From assembly GCF_022533585.1 (NCBI RefSeq), contig NZ_CP092827.1:4992001-5056000 (forward strand): 64,000 nucleotides of DNA, written 5' to 3'. Shown piece by piece: positions 1-10,515 of the stretch. Under the pieces are notes generated by a model that saw nothing but the letters and a program-made list of their open reading frames with translations, was not told where the DNA came from and did not search any database. The position numbers and the translations under genes are program-made. This DNA is from Pseudomonas sp. LS.1a (GTDB lineage: Bacteria > Pseudomonadota > Gammaproteobacteria > Pseudomonadales > Pseudomonadaceae). Each line of letters starts with the position of its first letter. Position 1 is the stretch's first letter.

Positions 1-608
1 TGGCACGAGGTGCAGGGGTCGGTAATGATCTTGCCCTGGCCGTGGCAGCGCGGGCAGGTTTGCTGCACCGAGAAGAAGCCCTGCTGCATGCGCACCTGGC
101 CGATACCACCACACGTCGGGCAGGTGGACGGGGTCGAGCCTTTCTTGGCACCGGAGCCGTCGCATGGCTGGCAGTTGACCAGCGTGGGCACGCGGATGCT
201 GACCGTGGTGCCACGCACCGCTTCTTCCAGATTCAGCTCCAGGGTATAGCGCAGGTCGCTGCCACGCTGGGCGCCGCCACGCGAACCACCACGGCCACCA
301 CCGAAGAAGTCGCTGAACACATCGCCGAAGATGTCGGAGAAGTTGGCACCGCCGAAACCGGCACCACCGCCACCCATGCTCGGGTCTACACCCGCATGAC
401 CGTACTGGTCGAACGCCGCACGCTTGCTGGCGTCAGACAGCACTTCGTAGGCCTCGTTGGCCTCCTTGAACTTGTCTTCCGACTCTTTGTCGCCCGGGTT
501 GCGGTCCGGGTGGTACTTCATCGCCAGGCGACGGTAAGCCTTCTTGAGGTCTGATTCGCTGGCGCCGCGCTCGACACCCAGTACCTCATAATAATCACGC
601 TTGGACAT
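1..608 (-). CDS. dnaJ: Chaperone DnaJ (N-terminal part; gene runs off the left edge)
   Basis: Hsp40 co-chaperone that delivers substrates to DnaK and stimulates its ATPase. About the first 202 residues are visible of a protein usually near 375. It begins [12 protein letters not shown], carries the J-domain signature YHPDRN near residue 33, then a Gly/Phe-rich linker (GGGG, FGG and FGDVF stretches), then zinc-finger repeats of the CxxCxGxG type ([24 protein letters not shown]). The start is the ATG at 608; no other start fits the J-domain. It is the last gene of the grpE-dnaK-dnaJ heat-shock operon, about 200 bases after dnaK. The C-terminal substrate-binding domain lies outside the window. 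Confidence 0.97.
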   Translation of the reverse strand, partial: MSKRDYYEVLGVERGASESDLKKAYRRLAMKYHPDRNPGDKESEDKFKEANEAYEVLSDASKRAAFDQYGHAGVDPSMGGGGAGFGGANFSDIFGDVFSDFFGGGRGGSRGGAQRGSDLRYTLELNLEEAVRGTTVSIRVPTLVNCQPCDGSGAKKGSTPSTCPTCGGIGQVRMQQGFFSVQQTCPRCHGQGKIITDPCTSC

Positions 609-725
609 AGGTCATTTGCACCTTGTTGGGCGTCTGGCATCTACGCCGCGCCATCAGCACCCGCCGCTTGCCCACCCGGGCCACTGACAGATGCTGTAAA
701 AATTCTCGAATTCCAGATACGCCAA

Positions 726-745
726 CGCGGGAGCAAGCCCCCGCG
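726..745 (-). other. GC-rich hairpin between dnaK and dnaJ
   Basis: The arms CGCGGG (726-731) and CCCGCG (740-745) can pair around an 8-base loop in the 197-base dnaK-dnaJ gap. There is no following U tract, so it is more likely a partial attenuator or mRNA-stability structure than a full terminator. This would fit the lower DnaJ than DnaK level usual in such operons, but that role is inference. Confidence 0.35.
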
Positions 746-805
746 CGGCGACATCCTACCAGCTCACCGCCAAACGACGGTGAACCGGCCGACAACATGC
801 AGGGA

Positions 806-2731
<1,926 letters not shown>

Positions 2732-2832
2732 GTTAACTCTCCCGAAACTTGAATTTGGTAGCAGCGACTACTTTGGCCAACTGCGGTAATACTTGAAGGC
2801 TTGACACCTAGATGGGGATGCCCCGAAAGATT

Positions 2833-3390
2833 TCAAGCCTTCTCATTGATCGAGGGTTGTGGCGCGCTCGGCGCCTTGCTGACCACCACCATGGCGGGGC
2901 GCAGCAGACGGCCGTTGAGCAGGTAGCCCTTCTGGAACACGTTCAGCACGCTGTTAGGCTCTACTTCGGCGTTTTCCTGCATGGCCATGGCCTGGTGGTG
3001 CTCCGGGTTGAACGGCTGGCCGTGCGGGTCGACTGCTTCGAGGTTGTAGCGCTTGAGGGTGTCCTGGAACATCTTCAGGGTCAGCTCGACGCCTTCGCGG
3101 ATCTGCTTGACGTGTTCATCGTCGGCACTGGAGTGCGCCAGGGCCAGTTCCAGGCTGTCGATCACCGGCAGCAGGTCGCCCGAGAACTTCTCGAGGGCGA
3201 ACTTGTGGGCTTTCTCGACATCCTGTTCGGCGCGACGGCGCGCGTTCTGCACGTCGGCAACGGCGCGCAGCGCCTGGTCCTTGGCGGCGGCCAGCTGCTC
3301 CTCGAGTTCCAGGACACGGGCGTCGGCAGCGTTACCTGCACCGGTCTCTTCGACGTTAAGGTCTTTCTCGTTCAGCTGTTCGTCAGCCAT
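2833..3390 (-). CDS. grpE: Nucleotide exchange factor GrpE
   Basis: Promotes ADP release from DnaK and so sets its substrate cycle. 185 residues from the ATG at 3390 ([10 protein letters not shown]). An in-frame start at 3408 would add only MRRRDP and would overlap the ribosome-binding site GGAGAG, so 3390 is preferred. The N-terminal half is a long charged coiled coil ([20 protein letters not shown]). The C-terminal half has the family segment around [15 protein letters not shown] and the beta-wing motif [18 protein letters not shown]. It is the first gene of the grpE-dnaK-dnaJ operon. Confidence 0.98.
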   Translation of the reverse strand: MADEQLNEKDLNVEETGAGNAADARVLELEEQLAAAKDQALRAVADVQNARRRAEQDVEKAHKFALEKFSGDLLPVIDSLELALAHSSADDEHVKQIREGVELTLKMFQDTLKRYNLEAVDPHGQPFNPEHHQAMAMQENAEVEPNSVLNVFQKGYLLNGRLLRPAMVVVSKAPSAPQPSINEKA

Positions 3391-3448
3391 GGGGTCTCTC
3401 CTGCGCAATTTTGTGGACTGCGAGCCAGGCTCGCCTTGGATGTCGGCT

Positions 3449-3476
3449 ATATGGGGCCGGAAAAACCAGCTTCAAG
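3449..3476 (-). promoter_or_regulatory. Sigma-32 (RpoH) heat-shock promoter of grpE-dnaK-dnaJ
   Basis: On the minus strand CTTGAA (3476-3471), a 14-base spacer, then CCCCATAT (3456-3449). This matches the sigma-32 consensus CTTGAA-N13-16-CCCCATnT at essentially every position. It lies about 60 bases upstream of the grpE start. Confidence 0.88.
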
Positions 3477-3542
3477 GGGCAAGGTGGATTTCCCGGCCGC
3501 AACAGAATCTGCCGAGGGGCATTGGCAGGCCTGAAAAAAGTA

Positions 3543-3558
3543 CTGTATAAATAACCAG
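3543..3558 (+). promoter_or_regulatory. LexA (SOS) box upstream of recN
   Basis: The 16-mer CTGTATAAATAACCAG has the LexA form CTG-N10-CAG with an AT-rich centre. It lies 24 bases before the recN start and contains TATAAAT, a likely -10 element, so bound LexA would block transcription. recN is a classic SOS gene in gammaproteobacteria. Confidence 0.8.
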
Positions 3559-3581
3559 ACCTGACTTTCGGGAGCCGCCCC

Positions 3582-5255
3582 ATGCTGGTGCACCTGTCCA
3601 TTCACAACTACGCCATCGTCGAGCATCTCGACCTCGAGATCGCCCGCGGCATGTCCGTCATCACCGGCGAGACCGGCGCCGGTAAATCGATCATGCTCGA
3701 CGCCCTCGGCCTGGCCCTGGGTGACCGGGCCGACAGCGGCGTGGTGCGCCCCGGCACGGACAAGGCAGACATCCTCGCCACCTTCGACCTGGTGGATATC
3801 CCCGAGGCGCATGCCTGGCTGGCCGAGCGCGACCTGGACAACGACGGCCTGTGCATCCTGCGCCGGGTGATTACTGCCGAAGGCCGCAGCCGCGGCTACA
3901 TCAATGGCACGCCCTGCCCGCTCGGCGACCTCAAGGCGCTGGGCGAACTGCTGATCGACATCCACAGCCAGCACGAGCACCAGTCACTGCTCAAGACTGA
4001 TACTCACCGCCGCCTGCTCGACGAGTACGCCGGTGCCGTCGACCTGGCCCGCCAGGTGCAGCTGGCGGCCAAGCGCTGGAACCAGACCCGCCTGGAGCTG
4101 GAGCGCCTGTCCAACTCCGGCGATGAGCAGCGCGCCCGCCATCAGTTGCTGAGCTACCAACTGGAAGAACTGGACAACCTCGGCCTGGGCGAACACGAGC
4201 TGGAGCAACTGGAGCAGGAACACAAGAACCTGACCAGCGCCGAAGCCCTGTTCAGCATTTGCCGCCAGGTCATCGACCAGTGCAGCGAAAGCGATTCGGG
4301 CAATGTGCTCAGTGCCCTCACTGCCAGCCTCAACCGCCTGGGTGCCGCCACCAACTCACCAAAGGCACTGGGCGAAGCGGCCAACCTGATCGCCAGTGCG
4401 CAGATCCAGGTCGAGGAAGCCGTGGGCGAACTCAATCGCTTCCTCGACAACTTCGACGCCGACCCCATGCGCCTGCAGGCACTGGAAGAACGCCTCGACA
4501 CTATCTACACGCTGGCGCGCAAACACCGCGTGCACCCCACCGAACTGCCCCATCTGCAGCAGCAACTGATGGAAGAGCTGGAAGGCCTGAACGCCAGTGA
4601 CGAGTCAATCGAGCGCCTGGGTGAAGAACTGTCGGCCTTTGCCCAGCACTATAAAGAGAAGGCTCGCGAGCTGAGCGCACTGCGCCAGCAGGCTGCCCAG
4701 CAGCTGGCGGTGGCCGTCGAGCAGGAGATCCAGCGCCTGGGCATGCCCGGCGGGCGCTTCTGTATCGCGCTCACGCCCAACGAGGGTGCCGACCTGTCGC
4801 CTCATGGCCTGGAGCAGATCGAGCTACTGGTCAGCGCCAACCCCGGCCAACCACTCAAGGGCCTGGCCAAGGTGGCGTCAGGCGGCGAACTGTCGCGCAT
4901 CAGCCTAGCGATCCAGGTGATTACCGCTCAGACCTCGCGCATCCCCACCCTGGTGTTCGACGAGGTCGACGTCGGTATCGGCGGGCCTACTGCCGAAATC
5001 GTCGGCCAACTGCTGCGCCGCCTGGGCGAACGCGGCCAGGTGCTGACCGTAACTCACCTGCCGCAGGTCGCGGCACAGGGGCATCACCATCTGTTCGTGC
5101 ACAAGGTGCGCAACAGCGACACCACTCACACCGCCGTGGCCAGTCTGGGCAAACGCGAACGGGTCGAAGAGGTGGCGCGGATGCTGGGTGGCATCGACCT
5201 GACCAAGGAATCCCTGGCGCATGCGCGCAAGATGGTTGTAAGCGGCAAGGCCTGA
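3582..5255 (+). CDS. recN: DNA repair protein RecN (SMC-like ATPase)
   Basis: SMC-family ATPase for recombinational repair of double-strand breaks, cytoplasmic and nucleoid-associated. 557 residues, normal length. Walker A GETGAGKS is at residues 29-36. A long charged coiled-coil region occupies about 160-380 (QLEELDNLGLGEHELEQLEQ). The ABC signature VASGGELSRISLA and Walker B LVFDEVDVGIGG follow near residues 430-468, with the H-loop VTHLPQVAA after them. The ATG at 3582 gives MLVHLSIHNYAIVE, the usual family start. An overlapping LexA box predicts SOS induction. It converges on fur across a REP pair and a shared terminator. Confidence 0.98.
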   Translation: MLVHLSIHNYAIVEHLDLEIARGMSVITGETGAGKSIMLDALGLALGDRADSGVVRPGTDKADILATFDLVDIPEAHAWLAERDLDNDGLCILRRVITAEGRSRGYINGTPCPLGDLKALGELLIDIHSQHEHQSLLKTDTHRRLLDEYAGAVDLARQVQLAAKRWNQTRLELERLSNSGDEQRARHQLLSYQLEELDNLGLGEHELEQLEQEHKNLTSAEALFSICRQVIDQCSESDSGNVLSALTASLNRLGAATNSPKALGEAANLIASAQIQVEEAVGELNRFLDNFDADPMRLQALEERLDTIYTLARKHRVHPTELPHLQQQLMEELEGLNASDESIERLGEELSAFAQHYKEKARELSALRQQAAQQLAVAVEQEIQRLGMPGGRFCIALTPNEGADLSPHGLEQIELLVSANPGQPLKGLAKVASGGELSRISLAIQVITAQTSRIPTLVFDEVDVGIGGPTAEIVGQLLRRLGERGQVLTVTHLPQVAAQGHHHLFVHKVRNSDTTHTAVASLGKRERVEEVARMLGGIDLTKESLAHARKMVVSGKA

Positions 5256-5270
5256 GCCCTCCATTTTCAG

Positions 5271-5362
5271 GCCTCTTCGCGGGTAAACCCGCTCCCACAG
5301 GATATTCACCGGCCCCGAAACCTGTGCAGCACCTGTGGGAGCGGGTTTACCCGCGAAGAGGC
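5271..5362. repeat. Paired REP palindromes between recN and fur
   Basis: GCCTCTTCGCGGGTAAACCC continuing to 5300, and its inverted copy at 5333-5362, separated by 32 bases. Each unit has an inner GCGGGTTTACCCGC palindrome. This is the common P. putida intergenic REP in the tail-to-tail arrangement. Confidence 0.9.
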
Positions 5363-5398
5363 CTGCACAAACGACACACCTCTCAGCCCCAGAAAGCA

Positions 5399-5424
5399 CA
5401 AAGGCGACCCGAAGGTCGCCTTTG
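5399..5424. terminator. Bidirectional terminator between recN and fur
   Basis: The 11-base arms CAAAGGCGACC (5399-5409) and GGTCGCCTTTG (5414-5424) pair around a CGAA tetraloop, with AAA/TTT at the stem bases. It lies between the convergent recN (+) and fur (-) ends. Confidence 0.7.
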
Positions 5425-5446
5425 CTATCCATAACGATAAGAATCG

Positions 5447-5851
5447 TTACTTCTTTTTACGCACGTACAGGACCAGATTGTGGTCCACCAGCTCGTAGCC
5501 ATGCTCGGCCACGATTTCGCGCTGGCGTTTCTCGATTTCGGCATCCATGAACTCGATGACTTCACTGGTCTCCACGTTGACCATATGGTCGTGGTGACCG
5601 CCATCGGCCAGTTCAAACACCGCATGACCGCCGTCGAAGTTGTGGCGAACCACCAGACCCGCTGCTTCGAACTGGGTCAGTACGCGATAGACGGTGGCCA
5701 GGCCCACGTCCTCGCCAGCTTCCATCAGCGCCTTGTAGACATCCTCGGCGCTCATGTGACGCTGCTCGGTGGAGTCGAGCATCTGAAGGATCTTGACTCG
5801 AGGCAGGGTCACCTTGAGGCCGGCTTTGCGCAATTCGCTATTTTCAACCAT
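5447..5851 (-). CDS. fur: Ferric uptake regulator Fur
   Basis: Iron-responsive transcriptional repressor, 134 residues from the ATG at 5851 (MVENSELRKAGLKVTLPR). Upstream in-frame codons would extend into the divergent bamE promoter, so they are rejected. A winged-helix DNA-binding domain (recognition-helix region GLATVYRVLTQFEAAGLVVR) is followed by a dimerisation and metal domain with HHDHM and the conserved EVIEF. There are no cysteines: at the place of the E. coli CxxC zinc site the sequence reads VNVETS. Such Cys-poor Fur proteins are known in pseudomonads. It is divergent from bamE, as in other Pseudomonas. Confidence 0.97.
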   Translation of the reverse strand: MVENSELRKAGLKVTLPRVKILQMLDSTEQRHMSAEDVYKALMEAGEDVGLATVYRVLTQFEAAGLVVRHNFDGGHAVFELADGGHHDHMVNVETSEVIEFMDAEIEKRQREIVAEHGYELVDHNLVLYVRKKK

Positions 5852-5948
5852 GGTCAGCTTTCTCGCCGATGCTGCTTCGCAGCTTCTCTTAATACGGGTA
5901 TGATCGGGGTTTACGTTGTCCAGCCAAGATAGTGGAAGTCGCCCACCG

Positions 5949-6482
5949 ATGCAAAACACCAAGCTCTTGCTAACCAGCCTCACCCTAGTGGGACTGCTCG
6001 CACTCGCCGGTTGCTCGTTTCCCGGGGTTTACAAAATCGACATCCAGCAGGGCAATGTCGTTACGCAAGACATGATAGACCAATTGCGCCCCGGAATGAC
6101 CCGCCGGCAAGTAAGGTTTATCATGGGCAACCCGCTGATCCAGGACACCTTCAACACCAACCGTTGGGATTACCTGTACAGCCTGCAGCCAGGCGGCGGC
6201 AAACGCCAGCAAGAACGCATGAGCGTGTTCTTCAACGAAAGCGACCAACTGGTCAGCCTGTCTGGTGACTTCATGCCAGGCGTCAGCCGCGACCAGGAAA
6301 TCCTCGGTGGCAGCAGCGACACCACGGTCAGCCCGGCCAACCAGGCAGAGCAGCCAACCGTGCAGCCTGAAGAAAAACCGGCCAAGCCAGGCTCGGTCGA
6401 AGAATCCATCCAGCGCGAGATCGACACCATCGAGACCACCCCGGTCCCGACGCCGGCTCCGCTGGAAACCTCGCCTCAGTAA
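5949..6482 (+). CDS. bamE: Outer membrane assembly lipoprotein BamE (OmlA/SmpA)
   Basis: Lipoprotein subunit of the BAM complex that inserts beta-barrel proteins into the outer membrane. 177 residues from the ATG at 5949. The type II signal peptide has a lipobox LALAGC, giving a lipidated Cys near residue 21. The SmpA/OmlA domain covers about 25-105, with the signature [19 protein letters not shown] and NRWDYLY. A Pro/Glu/Thr-rich tail of about 60 residues, presumably disordered, follows. It is divergent from fur and ends at a strong terminator. Confidence 0.96.
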   Translation: MQNTKLLLTSLTLVGLLALAGCSFPGVYKIDIQQGNVVTQDMIDQLRPGMTRRQVRFIMGNPLIQDTFNTNRWDYLYSLQPGGGKRQQERMSVFFNESDQLVSLSGDFMPGVSRDQEILGGSSDTTVSPANQAEQPTVQPEEKPAKPGSVEESIQREIDTIETTPVPTPAPLETSPQ

Positions 6483-6497
6483 GCGGCGAGCAGATAC

Positions 6498-6526
6498 AAA
6501 AAGCCCGGACCTGGTCCGGGCTTTTT
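6498..6526. terminator. Bidirectional rho-independent terminator between bamE and ratA
   Basis: AAAAAGCCCGGAC pairs with GTCCGGGCTTTTT around a CTG loop, so both strands end in a U run. It serves the convergent bamE (+) and ratA (-). Confidence 0.88.
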
Positions 6527-6542
6527 GTTGCCGCTTTTTCAG

Positions 6543-6977
6543 TCAGGCATTCAGCTGCTTGGCACGCTGGCAGAACGCATCCACCAGCGTATTGGCCGCC
6601 TGGTTGAACAGTGGCCCAAGGGTTGCGCGCACCAGCGGACCGGCATAGTCGAACGACAGGTCCAGGCTGATCTTGCAGGCCTTGTCACCCAGCGGTTTGA
6701 ACACCCACAGGCCATGCAACTGGGTAAACGGCCCCTCCTCCAGGTTCATCTCAATGGACTGCCCCGGCACCAATACGTTGCGCGTGACAAAGTGCTGGCT
6801 CATGCCGCCCTTGGCCACTTCGAGCTTGGCGCGCATGTGCGTGTCACTGGCTTCGATCACCGTCGAGGCCGAGCACCAAGGCAGGAACTGCGGGTAGCTG
6901 GCCACATCGTTGACCAGATCGTAGAGCGCCTGGGCAGGGTATGGCAGCAGGGCGGAGCGTTGAATATGGGTAGTCAT
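6543..6977 (-). CDS. ratA: RatA-family SRPBCC/coenzyme Q-binding protein
   Basis: 144 residues from the ATG at 6977 ([20 protein letters not shown]). The single START-like SRPBCC/COQ10 fold shows the family features [12 protein letters not shown] near residues 24-35, the FxxLxGxWxFxP-like strand [12 protein letters not shown] and a C-terminal amphipathic helix. E. coli RatA has been described as an inhibitor of 70S assembly; COQ10-like members bind ubiquinone. Which role applies here is not settled by sequence. It is divergent from smpB. The usual downstream partner rnfH is not found after it. Confidence 0.9.
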   Translation of the reverse strand: MTTHIQRSALLPYPAQALYDLVNDVASYPQFLPWCSASTVIEASDTHMRAKLEVAKGGMSQHFVTRNVLVPGQSIEMNLEEGPFTQLHGLWVFKPLGDKACKISLDLSFDYAGPLVRATLGPLFNQAANTLVDAFCQRAKQLNA

Positions 6978-7139
6978 CCAGGCGTCACTTCCAAGGCTGG
7001 GTGGCGGCGCTTCACAGCGTGCCGAAAACAGGTACTGTCCCCAAGACAGGGGCTGTATTGTCCGGTATTCATTGCAGTGGCTCAAGCACACCGAAATCCC
7101 GTAGCCGACAACGCGGCGACTGCCTATAATGCCGCCCCT

Positions 7140-7622
7140 ATGGCTAAGCAAAAGAAACATCCGACCGGGACCATCGCGCAGAACAAGAAGGCGCGACACG
7201 ATTACTTCATCGAACACAAGTTCGAGGCCGGGCTGGTCCTGTCCGGCTGGGAAGTAAAAAGCCTGCGAGCCGGCAAGGCGCACCTGACTGACAGCTACGT
7301 GCTGCTGAAGGACGGTGAAGCCTGGCTGTTCGGCAGCCACATCACCCCGCTGACCACGGCCAGCACCCACGTCATCGCCGACCCCATCCGCACCCGCAAG
7401 CTGCTGCTGAACAAGCGCGAGCTCGAGCGCCTGGAAGCGGCCGTGGCGCAAAAGGGCTACACCTGCGTGGCCCTGGCGCTGTACTGGAGCAAGCACCTGA
7501 TCAAGTGCGAAATCGCACTGGGCAAGGGCAAGAAGGAATTCGACAAGCGCGACACCATGCGCGAGCGCGATTCCAACCGCGAGCTGCAGCGGGCGGTGCG
7601 GAACAAGGGCAAGGAAGAGTAA
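7140..7622 (+). CDS. smpB: SsrA-binding protein SmpB
   Basis: Binds the tRNA-like domain of tmRNA and brings it to stalled ribosomes for trans-translation. 160 residues from the ATG at 7140 ([18 protein letters not shown]). The oligonucleotide-binding beta barrel shows [20 protein letters not shown] and LRAGKAHL. The basic C-terminal tail, [20 protein letters not shown], is the segment that enters the empty mRNA channel. Its RNA partner ssrA lies about 7.6 kb downstream on the same strand. Confidence 0.98.
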   Translation: MAKQKKHPTGTIAQNKKARHDYFIEHKFEAGLVLSGWEVKSLRAGKAHLTDSYVLLKDGEAWLFGSHITPLTTASTHVIADPIRTRKLLLNKRELERLEAAVAQKGYTCVALALYWSKHLIKCEIALGKGKKEFDKRDTMRERDSNRELQRAVRNKGKEE

Positions 7623-7645
7623 TACCTCTTCTTCAGCCTGCTCCG

Positions 7646-7737
7646 GCCTCTTCGCGGGTAAACCCGCTCCCACAGGGTTAACACTGAGTTCAGATTCGGT
7701 GCCATCCCTGTGGGAGCGGGTTTACCCGCGAAGAGGC
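7646..7737. repeat. Paired REP palindromes between smpB and lldR
   Basis: Inverted REP units at 7646-7675 and 7708-7737, 32 bases apart, same sequence as the pair after recN. They fill the space between two convergent genes. Confidence 0.9.
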
Positions 7738-7757
7738 CAGCATTGCCAATACAAATC

Positions 7758-8525
7758 TCAACGCCCGCTACGCCGCTCCGCCCGCGCCACTCGCTGCGCT
7801 TCTTCGTGCGCCTCCTCCAGCACCTCCTGCACATACAGAATGTGCCGGCTGGACACCTCCCGCGCATCCTCCGCCCTGCCCTCGACAATCGCCAGGTACA
7901 GTTCCCGGTGCTGACTGATCAGCATGTCCCGGGTCTCGGTCCGTTGCTGGTACATACCACCAATGTTGGTCACCACGTTGCGCTTGAGCAGGTCGAACAA
8001 GCCCCGAATGGTGTGCAGCAGCACGGCGTTATGGCTGGCCTCGGCAATCGCCAGGTGGAAACACGCATCGGCGGCGCCCTCCTCCGCCCGGGTCACTTCG
8101 TCAGCCCTGGCATAGCAGTCCTGCAGCGCATCGAAGGCCGCCTTGAGCCGCGCCCGGTCCGGCTCGGTGGCGCGCCGAGCCGCGTAGTAGGCGCAGGACG
8201 CCTCAAGGGTATGGCGGAATTCGAGCAGGTCACGCTGCGCCTCGGCACTGTGCTCGAGCAACTGCAACAACGGGTCGCTGAAGGTGGACCCCAGGGACTC
8301 GGCGACAAAATTGCCCCCACCCTGGCGGCTGACCAGCAGCCCCTTGGCCACCAGTTTCTGGATCGCCTCACGCAGTGACGGGCGGGACACGCCGAACTGC
8401 TCGGCGAGGACGCGCTCGGCCGGCAGCCGCTGCCCCGAGGTCAGCGTGCCTTCCAGAATCATCCCTTCCAACCGATCGACGATGTCGTCGGACAGGCGCC
8501 GTTGGCGGACCTGATCAAAAACCAT
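7758..8525 (-). CDS. lldR: FadR-family (GntR) lactate-responsive regulator LldR
   Basis: Repressor expected to control the divergent lldPD-dld genes in response to lactate. 255 residues from the ATG at 8525. A GTG directly before it would add one residue. The N-terminal winged HTH of the GntR type reads SGQRLPAERVLAEQFGVSRP followed by SLREAIQKL. The C-terminal FCD all-helical effector domain has the conserved His/Asp metal residues expected for lactate binding (DACFHLAIAEASHN and later HREL). Its position beside lldP and the FadR-type operator in the shared promoter region support the name. Confidence 0.92.
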   Translation of the reverse strand: MVFDQVRQRRLSDDIVDRLEGMILEGTLTSGQRLPAERVLAEQFGVSRPSLREAIQKLVAKGLLVSRQGGGNFVAESLGSTFSDPLLQLLEHSAEAQRDLLEFRHTLEASCAYYAARRATEPDRARLKAAFDALQDCYARADEVTRAEEGAADACFHLAIAEASHNAVLLHTIRGLFDLLKRNVVTNIGGMYQQRTETRDMLISQHRELYLAIVEGRAEDAREVSSRHILYVQEVLEEAHEEAQRVARAERRSGR

Positions 8526-8672
8526 CACATGCTCTCCACAAACCCCCGGCAGATTTCAGGGGGCGTCTATTCTCGCCGATCCAGGCCGCGCAAACACCCA
8601 TCAGGCAACGATTTTCCCAGCCCATCAGGGGCCCGCTCATCGGCACGCGACCAAAGTTTTGCACAGGACAAA

Positions 8673-8700
8673 TTGACACACCCACGGAGACGCTTTTAAC
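8673..8700 (+). promoter_or_regulatory. Putative sigma-70 promoter of lldPD-dld
   Basis: TTGACA at 8673-8678 and TTTAAC at 8695-8700 with a 16-base spacer, about 80 bases upstream of lldP. The LldR operator lies 20 bases downstream of the -10, a position suited to repression. Confidence 0.5.
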
Positions 8701-8719
8701 CTAGCGACCAGCCATTGTA

Positions 8720-8736
8720 AATTGGTCTTACCAATT
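8720..8736. promoter_or_regulatory. LldR operator
   Basis: Perfect palindrome AATTGGT-CTT-ACCAATT. Its core TTGGTnnnACCAA fits the FadR-subfamily half-site pattern (TGGTnnnACCA). It lies in the 256-base divergent region between lldR and lldP, so it is the likely LldR binding site. Confidence 0.82.
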
Positions 8737-8781
8737 ATCCAATGCCAGTGCCTGACCAACAACAATTAGGGGCCACCCCAT

Positions 8782-10452
8782 ATGCAAACCTGGCAACAAC
8801 TCTATAGCCCGCTTGGTAGTCTTGGCCTGTCCGCACTGGCGGCGGTCATTCCCATCGTCTTCTTCTTCCTTGCCCTCGCCGTGTTCCGCCTCAAAGGCCA
8901 CGTGGCCGGCAGCATCACCCTCGCGTTGTCGATCCTGGTGGCAATCTTTGCCTTCCAGATGCCTGTCGACATGGCATTCGCCGCCGCGGGTTATGGCTTC
9001 CTCTACGGCCTCTGGCCGATTGCCTGGATCATCGTTGCCGCGGTGTTCCTGTACAAACTCACGGTCAAGAGCGGCCAGTTCGAAGTGATCCGCAGCTCGG
9101 TGCTGTCGATTACCGACGACCAGCGCCTGCAAGTGCTGCTGATCGGCTTCTGCTTCGGCGCCTTCCTGGAAGGTGCGGCGGGCTTTGGTGCACCGGTGGC
9201 AATCACTGCCGCGCTGCTGGTGGGCCTGGGCTTCAACCCGCTGTACGCCGCCGGCCTGTGCCTGATCGCCAATACCGCGCCAGTGGCCTTCGGCGCCCTG
9301 GGCATCCCGATCATCGTGGCCGGCCAGGTCACCGGTATCGACGCCTTCCACATTGGCGCCATGACCGGTCGCCAGCTGCCGCTGCTGTCGCTGTTCGTGC
9401 CGTTCTGGCTGGTGTTCATGATGGACGGCCTGCGTGGCGTGAAGGAAACCTGGCCTGCCGCCCTGGTCGCCGGCCTGAGCTTCGCCGTCACCCAGTACTT
9501 CACCTCGAACTTCATCGGCCCGGAGCTGCCGGACATCACCTCGGCCCTGGCCAGCCTGATCGCCCTGACCCTGTTCCTGAAAGTCTGGCAGCCCAAGCGT
9601 TCGTTCGCCGAAGCCAAAGGCAGCGTCGGCGCCGCCGTGGTGCAGCCAAGCGGCAGCCAGCCAAGCCCCTACAGCTTTGGCGAGATCTTCAAGGCCTGGT
9701 CGCCGTTCCTGATCCTCACCGTGCTGGTGACCATCTGGACCCTGAAGCCATTCAAGGCGGCCTTCGCCCCGGGCGGCGCGATGTACAACTTCGTGTTCAA
9801 CTTCGCCATCCCGCACCTTGACCAGCTGGTGATCAAGAGCGCACCGATCGTCGCCGCGCCAACCGCCATGCCAGCGGTGTTCAAGCTCGACCCGATCTCT
9901 GCCACCGGCACCGCGATCTTCCTCTCGGCGCTGATCTCCATGGCGGTGCTGAAGATTAACTTCAAAACTGGTCTGACCACTTTCAAGGAAACCTTCTGGG
10001 AACTGCGCTGGCCCATCCTGTCGATCGGCATGGTGCTGGCCTTCGCCTTCGTCACCAACTACTCGGGCATGTCCTCGACCATGGCCCTGGTGCTGGCCGG
10101 TACCGGTGCCGCGTTCCCGTTCTTCTCGCCGTTCCTCGGCTGGCTTGGCGTGTTCCTGACCGGTTCCGACACCTCGTCCAACGCCCTGTTCAGCTCGCTG
10201 CAGGCCACCACCGCACACCAGATCGGGGTCAACGACACCCTGCTGGTAGCGGCCAACACCAGCGGCGGCGTGACCGGCAAGATGATCTCGCCGCAATCGA
10301 TCGCCGTGGCCTGCGCCGCCACCGGCCTGGTCGGCAAGGAATCCGACCTGTTCCGCTTCACCGTCAAGCACAGCCTGTTCTTCGCCACCATCGTCGGCCT
10401 GATCACCCTGATCCAGGCCTACTGGCTGACCGGCATGCTGGTTCATCACTAA
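8782..10452 (+). CDS. lldP: L-lactate permease LldP
   Basis: Inner-membrane lactate/proton symporter of the LctP family, 556 residues, with about 13-14 hydrophobic segments along its length (for example [20 protein letters not shown] near the N-terminus). The family-specific segment [18 protein letters not shown] lies near residue 130 and [15 protein letters not shown] near 460. The ATG at 8782 follows GGGGCC and gives [10 protein letters not shown], the usual start. It is the first gene of lldP-lldD-dld, divergent from lldR. Confidence 0.97.
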   Translation: MQTWQQLYSPLGSLGLSALAAVIPIVFFFLALAVFRLKGHVAGSITLALSILVAIFAFQMPVDMAFAAAGYGFLYGLWPIAWIIVAAVFLYKLTVKSGQFEVIRSSVLSITDDQRLQVLLIGFCFGAFLEGAAGFGAPVAITAALLVGLGFNPLYAAGLCLIANTAPVAFGALGIPIIVAGQVTGIDAFHIGAMTGRQLPLLSLFVPFWLVFMMDGLRGVKETWPAALVAGLSFAVTQYFTSNFIGPELPDITSALASLIALTLFLKVWQPKRSFAEAKGSVGAAVVQPSGSQPSPYSFGEIFKAWSPFLILTVLVTIWTLKPFKAAFAPGGAMYNFVFNFAIPHLDQLVIKSAPIVAAPTAMPAVFKLDPISATGTAIFLSALISMAVLKINFKTGLTTFKETFWELRWPILSIGMVLAFAFVTNYSGMSSTMALVLAGTGAAFPFFSPFLGWLGVFLTGSDTSSNALFSSLQATTAHQIGVNDTLLVAANTSGGVTGKMISPQSIAVACAATGLVGKESDLFRFTVKHSLFFATIVGLITLIQAYWLTGMLVHH

Positions 10453-10462
10453 AGTGAAAGGG

Positions 10463-10486
10463 GCCGGGCGCCATCGCGCGCCCGGC
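10463..10486 (+). other. Intercistronic hairpin between lldP and lldD
   Basis: GCCGGGCG (10463-10470) and CGCCCGGC (10479-10486) form a perfect 8-base stem with an 8-base loop and no U tract. It probably protects or separates the lldP mRNA segment rather than ending transcription. Confidence 0.55.
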
Positions 10487-10515
10487 AATCCCCACACGCA
10501 ACGCTGCGAGAATCC

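Noticed and set aside
42-554. Plus-strand frame over dnaJ
   Set aside because: Antisense shadow of the J-domain and zinc-finger region.
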